Notes under the pieces: model-generated
What the model was told of the DNA's origin: nothing
Seen by the model: the letters and a program-made list of their open reading frames with translations, nothing else
The model's database searches: none
Translations under genes and position numbers: made by a program
In this document: positions 1-11,008 of the stretch, piece by piece
Layout of the letters: each line of letters opens with the position of its first letter
How positions within the stretch are numbered: position 1 is the first letter of the stretch
DNA from: Gryganskiella cystojenkinii
Taxonomy: Eukaryota > Mortierellomycota > Mortierellomycetes > Mortierellales > Mortierellaceae
Length of the DNA: 64,000 nucleotides
Direction of reading: 5' to 3'
Assembly (NCBI GenBank): GCA_015852425.1
Contig: JAAAIG010000082.1
Location: forward strand, 3,589-67,588

Positions 1-1028
1 TTGGCCGAGACACGAATCCAAGAGATGCGAAATTAGCGGGCTTAATAGGTAAGCTGGACCTCATGAGAGTTTTCTCCGCAAAGAACATGACTTTTGCATT
101 TGCAAACCAGCAGACCTTGTTATTGTTCGGAAAAACGAAGCGAACCGTCCCTTTTTCATCACGCACGAGAGACAAACAGAGATTAACACTAGAGTCATAG
201 CCTCTCCTCCTAAAAAATTTACCCCATTATCCCTATTCTCTACAACTCTCTTTCTCTTCGAGCGTGGATCAGAAACCAGAGGATAGATTGGAGGGATGGG
301 TAGAGAAGGGGGGAGGGGAGGTGTACCTTGTCGTTATGCCCTGAAGCTTGAAATAGTGCCACATGCGCTGACCCTCTTTCAATTTTTTTTTTCCTTCTTT
401 TTTTTTGTATGTGTTTCAGTCTAATCAAAATCCCGACCACGGTAGATGAGAAAAGAATCTTGATGGCCGTATTGCTTTTGTCATTGAATTGTGAGGGAGT
501 GGAAAAAACAGAACAACTCCTGAGTGCTTACAGAGTACTGTGCATCTATTCAATCGTCCAAAGAATTTGCTCCGATAGGGGCAGGATGTAAGCTATCTCA
601 TGCACCCGGAACAGCATGTAGCTTTTGAACAATACAAATATGACGGTGATCTTTTCTTCTGCGGCTCGTAGCGGTCGATCTCTTACGCCCGCTTATGGAA
701 TCGTTTCTTTTGAGCTGTGCCCCTGCATGTGTTATAGTTCAAGGCGCGATGGTTCCCCTGGCCAAAAAAAATCAGCATGTTGATGACATTCCGGGTTCGT
801 TCTGGCCTGGTGCGCTCCCTCGGTCTTACATACATTACTTTTACCCCCTTCGTTTGTTTGTCCAGGGAACGCGGTTCATTATTGCGCGTCGACCAGTATA
901 AAGCGATGAGATACTCCCGCCTTTTTCCTCTCTCTTTTTATTTTTGTTCTTCACTACCTTTTCTAGTGATCTCCCTTCCCTCCTCTTACTTTTTACACCC
1001 ACACGCCACCTCACTCTTTCCAACAAAC
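1..1028. other. Non-coding flank and promoter of the DPBB gene
   Basis: No open frame here has fungal coding character or homology that I recognise. The last 150 bases hold a TATA-like element followed by a pyrimidine-rich stretch running into the start codon at 1029, typical of a strongly expressed fungal promoter. Confidence 0.6.
897..903 (+). promoter_or_regulatory. TATA-like element
   Basis: TATAAAG lies about 125 bases upstream of the ATG at 1029 and is followed by a C/T-rich initiator-like region. The position suits a TATA box with a short 5' leader. Confidence 0.5.
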
Positions 1029-1889
1029 ATGGCTGTCTTCTCTCTTGCTCTTATGGCCGCGACCCTCATGGGCGCCATGGCTGCCCCTGTCACTCACACC
1101 CCCTCGTCTTCGATCGCTGTTGCTGGAAAGACGTACTCTGGTCTCGCTATCCTTCCCATGGACCACTCTGCCAGTGGCGCTTGCCCCGAGATCCAGTACT
1201 CCTCCAGCGATAACTTTGTCACTTTGAGTGCCGATCGTTTTGGGTCCACCAAGAAGGATGGCAAGAACCTTTGCGGCGCTTACGTCAAAGTCAACCGTGC
1301 TGATTCTCCCAACAAGTTCTACTCCTACAGGGTCGTCGATGTCTGCGAGGACTGTGTCGATGATTCCATGGCTTTCTCTTTGGGCGCTATCCGTGCCTTT
1401 TCTAACAGCGATAGCGTCGATATCGACTGGACCGTTGCTGGGTTGAACGCTGATGATGAGGATGACAAGAAGAAGGAGAAGGATGAGGACAAGTCGTTGA
1501 CCCAGAACAAGAACAAGAAGGGTGAGGACAAGAGCGACGTTTCCGAGGATGATGACGACAACAAGAGCACGGGCAACCACGAGTTCCACGGTCGCGGTAC
1601 CTGGTTCAGCGACACCTCCGGCTCCTGTGGTGAACATTTCTCCCAAGACGATATGATTGTTGCATTGAACGAAGCCCAGCAGGGTCAACAGTTCGGTTCT
1701 GAGTCCAAGTGCGGCCAAAAGATCCGTGTCTCTGCCAAGGGATCCGATGCCTCGGTCGTTGTTCGTGTCGTCGATACTTGCCCCCACCGTTACTGCAGCC
1801 ACGGGCAACTGGATCTCTCCCAAGCCGCGTTCAAGAAGTTCGCTAACCTCTCCAAGGGCGTCCTCGAGTTGACCTGGTCCTTTGTCTAA
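1029..1889 (+). CDS. Secreted protein with two expansin/RlpA-like double-psi beta-barrel domains
   Basis: Single-exon gene, 286 residues. Residues 1-19 form a signal peptide ending MGAMAA. The second half (about 187-286) is a classical DPBB/barwin-like domain: HGRGTWFS, GSCGEH, CGQKIRV, VVRVVDTCPHRYC, then DLSQAAFKKFA and a closing GVLELTW. The first half (about 34-138) is a diverged copy that keeps paired cysteines (ACPEI, NLCGAYV, VVDVCEDC) and the final DIDW strand, but has FSLGAIRAF where DLS..AF is expected. An Asp/Glu/Lys-rich hydrophilic linker (about 142-182) joins the two. DPBB proteins bind or loosen wall polysaccharide or act as secreted effectors; no catalytic activity is shown here. 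The ATG at 1029 is preferred over in-frame extension to 777, because it starts the signal peptide directly and lies downstream of the TATA-like element. Confidence 0.88.
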   Translation: MAVFSLALMAATLMGAMAAPVTHTPSSSIAVAGKTYSGLAILPMDHSASGACPEIQYSSSDNFVTLSADRFGSTKKDGKNLCGAYVKVNRADSPNKFYSYRVVDVCEDCVDDSMAFSLGAIRAFSNSDSVDIDWTVAGLNADDEDDKKKEKDEDKSLTQNKNKKGEDKSDVSEDDDDNKSTGNHEFHGRGTWFSDTSGSCGEHFSQDDMIVALNEAQQGQQFGSESKCGQKIRVSAKGSDASVVVRVVDTCPHRYCSHGQLDLSQAAFKKFANLSKGVLELTWSFV

Positions 1890-2333
1890 AAAGATTGTGA
1901 TCTCTCGATCTTTTCAAGCTAGTCCCCTCCGTCTCTGTTATTTCGACTTCAACTTGCACATAGCCCGCTCCTTACCCCTTCGCATTCTTTATCGCATCAC
2001 AGCACGCGGTTCTTCAACGAACCGCCCAATCCCCTGTATCATATCATCCTCTTCCATTCCATCGTCAAACATATTCAAAAAAACAAAATCATTTGCCCCC
2101 AAATTTTGAACCAATCTTTGAAAAGTGACCATTACAAAGACGGATGTGAAATCAATGGGGATTATTTTACACAAATAATGTTTATGAAAAAAAAAGTCGG
2201 AAAAGAGGAAGAATATTAAGGAGTAAAAAAAGTATTAAATAATAATAGGTTGCTTGCGGTATATGTTTTCTCTAGGCAACAGCCCACAAGATAAAAAAAA
2301 ATATGCCAAGAGTATCTAAGGGCTTGACTCTTT
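1890..2333. other. Intergenic region between convergent genes
   Basis: Holds the 3' ends of the DPBB gene (plus) and the ceramide synthase gene (minus). It is A/T-rich with poly-A runs, and no further gene is seen. Confidence 0.6.
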
Positions 2334-4068
2334 TTACGATCTCTGCTTCTTGCTGTGGATATGCTCCGGTGCGACCGTTGGCGATTCATCGTCATCACTC
2401 CTATCATCGACCACGCCTCCTTTGCTTGCAAACATCTTGTACACGATCCTGAAGATGGACCAGAGCCAGAAGAACATCAACGACTGCAAGACCAACAACA
2501 GGCCAATAATACCCCAATGGGTGATCCTGGAGCAATAACCGCCTCCGTAAAGCGACCAGGCATAGATGATATAACCGTAGAGGAAATGGCGGGTATAAAT
2601 CCAGATGAACATGAAGCAGGCAAAGATCGTATCACAGATCATATCTGGCATGCCAATATACTTTAAGCATTTTCCGAAGGCGAGGACGATATCTGCGAGA
2701 TCCATGGCGACAAAGACGGCGTTTCCAAACGTGGTGACGTCCAACATCAAGGAGCAAATGATAAGCGAGGCAGTGACGACGTGGTGACTATTTTTTTTGA
2801 TTGTAGACAAAAAGGGGGGATGGGTCGTTTAGCACAGCTGGAAAAATTTATAAATGAGGCAAGGAAAAATAGTGCGCTAGTTCCTTTGGAACATTTTTTC
2901 ATTTGATTACGATGACATACCTGATCATAGCCAAAAAATCCTTGCGGGGTGCTTCAATGCAAAGGACAAACATTTGTTGGATCCAGAACGAGAACTGAAG
3001 CCAGTAGTAGTATTTTGTAATAGGGGGCAAGGCTGTGAGAGGGTAGCTGTCGAAGAACTGGTCTGTGTGGAACCAGACGAGCCAGCTGTTCCAGGTAGGT
3101 GTGAGTTGAAGACAGTACTATTGTTTACAAGGGCGAGTTAAAACAAATGGAAGGGGTACAAAGTTCGAGGAGGCGAAGGAGAGAGGAATTTTGGGATCAG
3201 TAAGCATTGATCCAAAGATTGAGATGCATAACGGTCGGGCCTCACTCCTTTTCTTTTGTTTTTCGATTGCATGGGAAAAGAAAATGGCCGATTTTGGTCA
3301 ACCGACCAAAAACCAAAAGCTTTTTTTTTTTTCCTTCTCTTTTCTTTTCGGAGAGACGTGCTCAATTGTTATGATACGATCTCAAAAAAAACAAGTAAAT
3401 CAGCCCACTGCAAAAAGAGAAAATGATATAAAAAAAGCCAATCTTACCATGCCAAGAACCCAACTGCAAGAGTAGTAGATACAGATCCAGCCCTGTTCTG
3501 CAAAACGAAGCACTGATCTCTCTGTGGTGGCTCCCAGGCGTGTGGCGGCAGGCATAAGGATGTAGTTCATGACAGAGGCACGCAAGAACGTGAAGGCGAG
3601 GACCCAGAAGGTCAAGAAATAAAGATCATCCCAAGACTTTTCGTATGTATTTGTGACCGCATCGTATTCCTGAAAGAACAAGAACTTTTTGGCAAACGAG
3701 TTTGGCGAGACGACATAAGATCCAATGATGGCGAGGATGATCACCAATGGCCCATCTGTTTGTGGAAAAAAAGGTGGAAAAAGGGTCGAGGAAAGAGAGA
3801 CGTTTTTTTTTTCTTCTTTAGTCAGATTTTTTCTGTGATGGGAAAAACAGGAAGAATGACATTCGACGGTGAACGGTGCGTGGCACAGAGAAGGCAAAAG
3901 AATACAGCAGAAGAGAACACAAGCGAGTAAAAAGAGCATACCGATTTGGTGTCTGTCCAAGGTGCCGAGAAGTCCTTTTCTGCGTTGGTGAGACTCTTTG
4001 TATGTGACGGGAGGGACAGCGAGTCCCTCACTCTTGATAGACCGTTTTGAAGAGGAAGAGGTGGCCAT
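2334..4068 (-). CDS. LAG1: Ceramide synthase (sphingosine N-acyltransferase, Lag1/Lac1 family)
   Basis: Four exons: 4068-3942, 3755-3448, 3117-2921 and 2787-2334, joining in frame to 361 residues. The protein acylates sphingoid bases with fatty acyl-CoA in the ER membrane. The TLC (TRAM-Lag1-CLN8) domain spans about residues 80-330 with several hydrophobic segments. The Lag1 signature is plain in the last exon: SHHVVTASL followed by VAMDLADIVLAFGK, carrying the two catalytic histidines and the paired aspartates. The C-terminus is acidic and Ser-rich (DDRSDDDESP), as in yeast Lag1 where it is a phosphorylation target. The N-terminus is short, hydrophilic and Ser-rich, presumably cytosolic. It is divergent from the CPSF160 gene across about 630 bases. 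Fungi often have two paralogs, and I cannot say which this is. Confidence 0.93.
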
Positions 4069-4309
4069 TCCAGAGGTGCGAGTCTGAATGGAATAAAGAA
4101 GTGTAATGGAGGAGGAGAAGGTAGAAGGCTGAACAAGATGATGAGTGACAAAAGCAAGAAGGGAGAGATGGGAAACGAGAAAAAGAAAAAGAAGTCAAAA
4201 AGTCAAAACTGGTTCTGGCGGTCCTTATTCTTTTTTTGCTTCTTCCACGAAAAAAAAGGATAAAGAAATCCCGGGAGGGCCAACCTTCTCAGGGCCTCTT
4301 CTTGGAGCC

Positions 4310-4332
4310 AAAAAAAAAAAAAAAAAAAAAAA
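4310..4332. repeat. Poly-A tract of 23 bases
   Basis: Uninterrupted run of A in the LAG1/CFT1 divergent promoter. It is probably a nucleosome-depleting tract. There is no retroelement sequence or target-site duplication beside it. Confidence 0.8.
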
Positions 4333-4382
4333 GTGGCGGGGAGCCAAAAAGTGGTTGCTGCGCTGAAGAACTTTTTGCCAGG

Positions 4383-4394
4383 ATTGGTCACGTG
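4383..4394. promoter_or_regulatory. Composite CCAAT (reverse) plus CACGTG site
   Basis: ATTGGTCACGTG. The same 12 bases occur at 21333-21344 in another divergent promoter. CACGTG is the binding core of fungal bHLH factors (Cbf1/USF type), and ATTGG is an inverted CCAAT box (HAP complex). Function here is inferred. Confidence 0.4.
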
Positions 4395-4696
4395 AAAATA
4401 GCTAAAAACTACGTACAGAGCGGTGGCTTTGCACTGGAGACTGGAGGGATGGATCGTTTTTTGCTCTCTCGTCCGAATGGAACTCATTCGCGTGTGTGTG
4501 TGTTCCCTTTTTCACTCTTTTCTTACTCGACAACCACCCTCTCTCTCTTCAAGGCACAGACTGGACTCGGTCTTCTTTCCCTGCGTGAACATAGAAGTAT
4601 TATCAGGAATAGACCTTTCTAAAAGGGGGGGCTTAAATACGGACCAAACAGGAAGAGATCATCACCCTCGCGAAGTCAGGAACAGCCACAGCAACA

Positions 4697-7600
4697 ATGT
4701 CGTCCATGTACACTTTGGCCAAGGAGATCTTTCCCCCGACAGGCATCGAGCGTGTCGTCCGCTGCAACTTTGTCAGACCCGATATCCTCAATGTCATCGT
4801 CGCCAAGTCCTCTGTCCTCGAGATCTACAACTTTACTGAACCCGCTCAGGCGGATCAGCTACCCCAATTGGAACTCGTCGCCAGCTACCGTCTCAATGGC
4901 ATCATCACCTCCATGGGTGTGATTCGAACAAGTTCCTCAGGACAACACGGATTGGATAGTATCCTCGTCAGTTTCAAGGACGCAAAGGTTTGTTACTCCT
5001 CTGGGACTTTTCGATGGCCCTGGTCGCCCGTCCTCGCTTTCGACAATCAAAAGTGTATTGAAGTCTCGAATAAAATGAAATGTTTTTCACCAACCAAAAA
5101 AAAATACCCTCTGTGGTTTTGTTCTCTTCCCGATGTTTTCTGTTCACGCTCTAATATAGATGTCACTGCTGGAATGGTCATTCTCGAACCACTCGCTTGT
5201 CACAGTTTCGATTCATTACTACGAAAGAGATGACTACAAGGTATAGGCGGAAACAAACTGGAACAAACGGAACAAGGAGTCCACCATCGATTATATTCCT
5301 TTGTCAGCGCTGACAATCACCCTATCGTTACATATTTTGACCCGAATAGCAAGAGTTCTTGAACAACACCCATCCTACAGAACTTCGTGTAGATCCATCA
5401 CGGCGGTGTGCTGTTTTGGCATTCTATGGCGATCGCCTGGCTGTTCTTCCATTCCGACAGGACGAATCCTCAATTGGAGACGAGGATGATGCTTCCAAGT
5501 AGGTTACCGACGGATAATCACATCGAGTTTTGTCTGACATTGTCATGGAAAAACACATCTAATTGACGGCAAAATAATTGACTTTTTACCTGTCCAGAAA
5601 ATGGCCATACTTGCCGAGTTATGTCATGACACTCTCAGATATCGACATTCGGATCAAGAACGTAATCGACATGGTCTTCCTCTATGATTTCTTCGAACCC
5701 ACGCTCGCAATCTTATTCTCACCGCAGCAAACATGGACAGGGTAAGTAGAGCCATGCTTGTTCAGGGTAATATGATGCCTATTGCACTTCGGGGCTATGC
5801 CATACAGTTTACTTATCAGAAAAATTTCCTTGGAATGTAGACGTCTCGCTGTCAGGAAGGATACCTGCTCTTTGGTCGTTGTTTCGCTCAATGTTGCGCA
5901 AAAGGCCTACCCTATTATTTATTCCATCGACGACCTTCCTTACGACTGTACCAAGGTCATTGCGGTCCCCAAACCCGTCGGCGGTCTCCTGGTCGTATCA
6001 GCTAACGGACTCATTCATCTGGATCAAGGATCTTCAGGAACTGGAGTCGCTGTGAATGGATATGCTCCCTTGATCACCGCTTTTCCTTTGGTCTCTCAGC
6101 ATCACTTTGACATTGCCCTAGAGGGCTCCGAACACGTCTTTTTGGCACCAGATCAAATTCTCTTTACGCTCAGGGACGGCGAGATGTATGTTATTGAACT
6201 GCAACAGGAAGGACGGTCTCTCTCTGGATTCAAAATCGAAAAGGCAGGCAAGAGTATGCAGACTTCTTGTAAATGCTCCTTGGGGCCAGGCTACTATTTT
6301 GTCGGATCCCGATACTCGGACTCGATGTTGATCAAATACTCGACCAAGGATCAAGTCAAGGTAGATTTCCTATCTTGGTGATCGTTGATTATCCTCTGCA
6401 AAGAAATTGAGAACGTTGAAGCTCAAATCCTATAACTGATTGTCCAATTTTGACCTTTTTTTATTTGAAACTAGAAAAAGAAAAAGAAGGCGGTTTTGCA
6501 ACCAAGTGCAATGGATCTGGATAATGGTATGTTTCATGGGAATGGTGTAGGATATGGAGGCATGTACATTTCTGGGGCACTATGGCTAACGATAACCTTG
6601 TGTCGATAGAACTTTATGGCCAGGACGTGGATGTGCCCGTGAAAGAAGAGGATACGGACAAGTCCAAGGACGAGATTGAGTCCGCCATGGACGCTGGAGA
6701 GTCAAAATGGCAGTTTGAGATCTGCGATACCCTAACAAACACGGGACCAATTGTCGGAACTGATGTCGGACAACGAGCTAGCAACGTGAGTGCTCGAGGT
6801 GTTGTGAGTTGCACTTCGTATTTTTTTTATTTTTTGGATATTATGCTAACCAACATTCTCAATCTCCTTTGTTGATTAGGAATCGGTACGGGCATGAGTT
6901 ATCAAATGACGACAAACAATGTAGTTATGGATCGGATGTGAGAGCACTTCATTGACTGTTTCACTTTGTTATTTTTACAGCATGCTGGATTTGCTCCGCA
7001 ACACGAGTTAGTCGCCGCAACAGGCTCTGGACAGAATGGATCACTCGTCGTCTTCCAGGTAAGCACTAGTGACACCTGGCGTCGAAAATTTCTCCTATAT
7101 TTTCCTCTTCATGAGTCTTACACCATCCTTTCCTCCAATTTCTTAGAGGAATATTCGACCTAATGTTGTCCGTTCGACCGAGGCATTGGCTGGAGCGACC
7201 TGCCTGTGGACTGTGTTTTGCCGCAAGGAGATCGTCTTTGAAGGAATGTCGCAGTTTGAGAGCCGCGCCGCACGAGGTTCTGGAGACGGAGATGATGGAT
7301 ACGACAAGTTGCTCGTCATTTCCAAGGCCAACTACACTCTGGTAGGCTCAATAGGCTCTTGGTTTCCCAACGATTGCAAGAAAATGAAACTTGCATTAAC
7401 TTTGATCGTTTTTTCATAGGTTTTGGCAACGGGTGATGAGCTGCGTCAGCTTCCATCGTCTCAGTTTTACGTCGAGGGTCCAACTGTCGCTGTCGGGTCA
7501 TTGTTAGAAGAGACACGGATAGTCCAGGTTTACTCGAGTGGAGTGCGCCTTCTCAATGCTGGTAAGTTCTAGAAAGCATAAAAAAATTGGTGGTGTTCAA

Positions 7601-10600
7601 ATGAAGCTCATTGGTTTTGGTCACTTTCACTCATCGACTTCTTTTGATATATTTAGATTGTAAGATCACGCAGGTTATTCCTATAGGCGAACATCTCTCC
7701 ATCGTCGCAGCCAGTATCGTGGACCCTTACATTCTCTTGCAACTCCATGATGGATCGGCGTTGCTTCTTCGAGGAGATATGAAGACCAAAGATGTCTCGA
7801 TTCTCAGTCAGTCGTCTATTTTGAATGTATGGGTTAATTGATTGATGTGATTGATTCTACTCCCACTGAATACGAAAAAGGTACATGGAATTGACTTTAG
7901 GAATTTCATTGTTATAGAGCATTCCCATCAAGAGCTGCTGTATCTATGCAGACACTCTCAACACCATGCTCACCGTCAAGGAAGCACCGACTATGGCTTC
8001 GCTCAGATCATCAGCCTCAAAGTCAAGGCCAACCGCCACAGTCTCTGCCAAATCTGGGAAACGGACAAAGAAGGTCAAAAAGGAACCTACAGTCATCATG
8101 GATGAAATCGACCTGGACCTTTATGGACCCGAACCTGTGGATGAGGACGAAGTGAGCGAGGAGGAAGAGGAAGATGTCGTAATGGGATCTGATTTACCCA
8201 TGGGCGACGTCGACATGGAGGAGATGGAGTCCAAGGCCAAAGCAGCCATGGCGAACCCTGAAGGAAAATCTGTCCAGGCTACGCATTGGTGTCTTCTTTA
8301 TAGAAGCGATGGCGCTTTGGAGGTAATATTTTTGAGAGACTTTGTTTGCGCCAATGAGGCACGCGCTTTACAGTCAAATAACGTCTCTTTTTTTTTGTTA
8401 CGGTGCTACTAGATTTACCAACTACCGGATTTCAAGGAAGTGTTCTTCTTCCCTCACTTTGATCTCTTGCCCGATGTTCTGCCGGATGCACCTGCACATC
8501 AAGATACCAAACCGGCAGGACAAGCACGTGAGGTGACCGAATTGGCTTTGGTGAACATGGGAGCACAATACAAGAAGGCGCCATATCTCGTTGTGCGGAC
8601 GTATCGCGGCAACATTGCTTTGTACAAAACGTACCAACATTTCCCCTCGGGTGAACTTGACAGTGCCGGTAAACCGATCGATATTTCTGACCGCCTCGCG
8701 ATTCGATTCCGAAGAGTTCCCTTGGAGGTTGTTGCACGCGAGCAACCCGACGAGGACGAGAGGGATGACACAGGGAACGTGATGGATTTCGATGTCGACC
8801 CTCGAGATGCAGTGGAGAGAGAAATTGCCAGACAGGAACGTCGAAGGCAACGACAGACGAAAAATTTGATCCCTTTTACGGACGTTGCTGGATATGAGGG
8901 TCTGTTCGTCTTAGGATCGGCGCCGCTCTGGATTCTGAGCTCAGGTCGTGGTCTTCCTCGTGCCCATCCCATGATCTGTGAGGGCAAAATCGAGTGTTTT
9001 ACACAGTTCCATAACATCAATTGTAAGCAAGGATTCATCACCTCGAACGCCGAAGGCAATGTTCGGATCAGTCGATTGCCCATGGATGGGATCCAGTATG
9101 ATATGCCATGGCCGATTCGCAAGGTTCCTTTGAAGAAGGCTGTCCGTCATATCAAGTACCATCCAACGTCTCAGACCTATGTCATAATCACCGCCGTGCA
9201 AGATGGCTTTATGGTCAAGGATGAGAACAATGTGGCTGTTCATGAGCCTGTAACGGCCGCTTCGACAACGGGAACAGATGCGAATGGTACAACGGCTACC
9301 AAAGAAGAGCCAGAAACGGGAGCTAATGGTACCGCCGCGGCAACAGGCGGAACGGCGACAGTAGCGAATGGTCAAGCTAAACCCTTAAAGTCGACACGTC
9401 ATGAACCTGGATTCCTTCCTAGTTCAGAGAGACAGACTGTGGAGCTTGTTTCGCCTGTAACCTGGGAGACCGTCGATCGGTACGAGTTGCAAGAGTATGA
9501 GATTGTGACGAGTATGGAAACAGTCAGTCTGGAGTCGTCGCAGGATCGATCGGGCAGGAAACAATTTATCGCTGTTGGCACTTCGTTCCTCAAGGGTGAA
9601 GACTCGACCATGCGTGGAACGGTAAGGATTTACAGGATATTTGTAACAAATTTTTGGGGCACATCTTCATTATTGTGCTCCAGCTAATATTTCTAACTCG
9701 TCATTTGTAAACTGTCTTAGATTTATATCTTTGATGTGATTGATGTCGTTCCCGAGCCCGATAACCCGCAGACAGACCACAAGCTCAAGTTGATTTACTC
9801 TGAGGAAGTGAAGGGAGCTGTGACGGCCATGGCTCCACTGAGCGGGTACCTTTTGACCTGCGTCGGTACCAAGGTCGTTGTGAGAAGCTTTGAGGACAAC
9901 GAGACCTTGACCGGTATTGCGTTTATCGATGTCCAAATTTTTGTGACAAGTGTTCAAGTTGTGAAGAATACAATCATGCTCGCGGATGCATACAAGAGTG
10001 TCTGGTTTGTTGGTTTCCAGGATGAGCCGACGAAGTTGGTCCTGTTGGGCAAGGACTTTAACCCGATGGAGGCCATGAACATTGGTTACCTGATTGAGAA
10101 CCAGACGCTGCATATCGTGGTCGCGGATTCGGAGAAGAACGTTCGCTTGTTACAATATGCTCCTTTCCGTAAGTTAAATCCTTTCATTATCGGCAAATGT
10201 CCGTTTTCAATATGCCTTAATGATTCTGATCCATAATGCTCCTGTCTATACCTATTGTTTCTCTCAATAGACGTACAATCATTCAGTGGACAGAAGCTAA
10301 TCTGTCGCGGCGACTATCATTTGGGATCCCAGGTTCAGACAACGCTCTCGCTTCCCAAGATTGTCCCCCGTGGATCCGACGAGGGTATCTCTCACTTGAC
10401 TGTCCTTGGAACCTTGGATGGGTCATTGTGCATGATTACCCCTATCCCTGAAAAGACGAGCAAACGTCTTGCACTCTTGAGTTCTCAGATCGTGAATGGC
10501 TTCCAGCACCCTGCAGGATTGAACCCGAGAGCTTATCGTCTCTTGCAATCCAAGGATCGACTGAGCTCGAACCCGGTCAAGGGTGTCCTCGATGGTGATT

Positions 10601-10725
10601 TGCTCTTTGAGTTTGTGAACCTACCTGCGAATCGACAAAAGGAGATGACGAAACAGATTGGAACCGGTGTCGACCGGGTCATGGATGATCTCGCGGCGAT
10701 CGCGGTCGCTGCAGATCATTTTTAA
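4697..10725 (+). CDS. CFT1: Cleavage and polyadenylation factor subunit CPSF160/Cft1
   Basis: Fifteen exons: 4697-4987, 5160-5240, 5350-5498, 5598-5741, 5841-6360, 6475-6526, 6610-6785, 6981-7058, 7147-7341, 7420-7561, 7657-7826, 7918-8322, 8413-9621, 9721-10168 and 10271-10725. They join to 1504 residues, near the family length of about 1440. Cft1 is the large beta-propeller scaffold of the nuclear pre-mRNA 3'-end processing complex and helps position AAUAAA recognition. Family landmarks include the N-terminal PPTGIERVVRCNF, SFKDAK, a TAFP-type segment, GPGYYFVGSRYSDS, the CPSF_A C-terminal region (SGQKLICRGDYHLG) and a terminus RVMDDLAAIAVAADHF. An acidic insert (EVSEEEEEDVV, coded near 8150) and an Ala/Thr/Gly-rich insert near 9260-9370 are lineage additions. 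A 6-base exon at 6880-6885 may also exist (see findings). Confidence 0.95.
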
Positions 10726-11008
10726 ACAACAAAAAAAATTAATAAGAAAACGTAGCTGAAAACAGTGCAAATGAACATTCTTTAAAGGCAAAACAGCTGT
10801 ATCGATAAGCATATCTTTCCTGGATATGGTACTAAGTAATAATAGGTCTATTGTAGGAATAATGTGAGGTTTAAGCTGAAGGACTGAAGGGTTGATGTTT
10901 TGATCCTCTTTTGGAAAGAAATCGTTGTTTCGTGGCTGTGGGGGACTAGTCTGTGGTGGTATTCTTTTTTTTTTCCTTATGGCTGTTATTTAACTCTTTC
11001 TCGACTTT

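Larger units (their letters stand above)
4069..4696. promoter_or_regulatory. Divergent promoter region between LAG1 and CFT1
   Basis: About 630 bases separate the two start codons. The region contains a 23-base A-tract and a CCAAT-box-plus-CACGTG composite at 4383-4394. C/T-rich DNA precedes the CFT1 start. No coding sequence is seen. Confidence 0.6.

Noticed and set aside
777..1028. N-terminal extension of the DPBB protein to 777
   Set aside because: It would run through the TATA-like element and leader, bury the signal peptide and add a non-conserved sequence.
1011..1823. 270-codon minus-strand open frame opposite the DPBB gene
   Set aside because: It is the mirror of a C-ending, codon-biased plus-strand gene. 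Its Val/Leu/Gly-rich translation has no signature, and the sense gene has a signal peptide and two domains.
4310..4332. Poly-A run as a retrotransposon tail
   Set aside because: No reverse-transcriptase remnant or target-site duplication is beside it, and similar runs are common in this window's promoters and introns.
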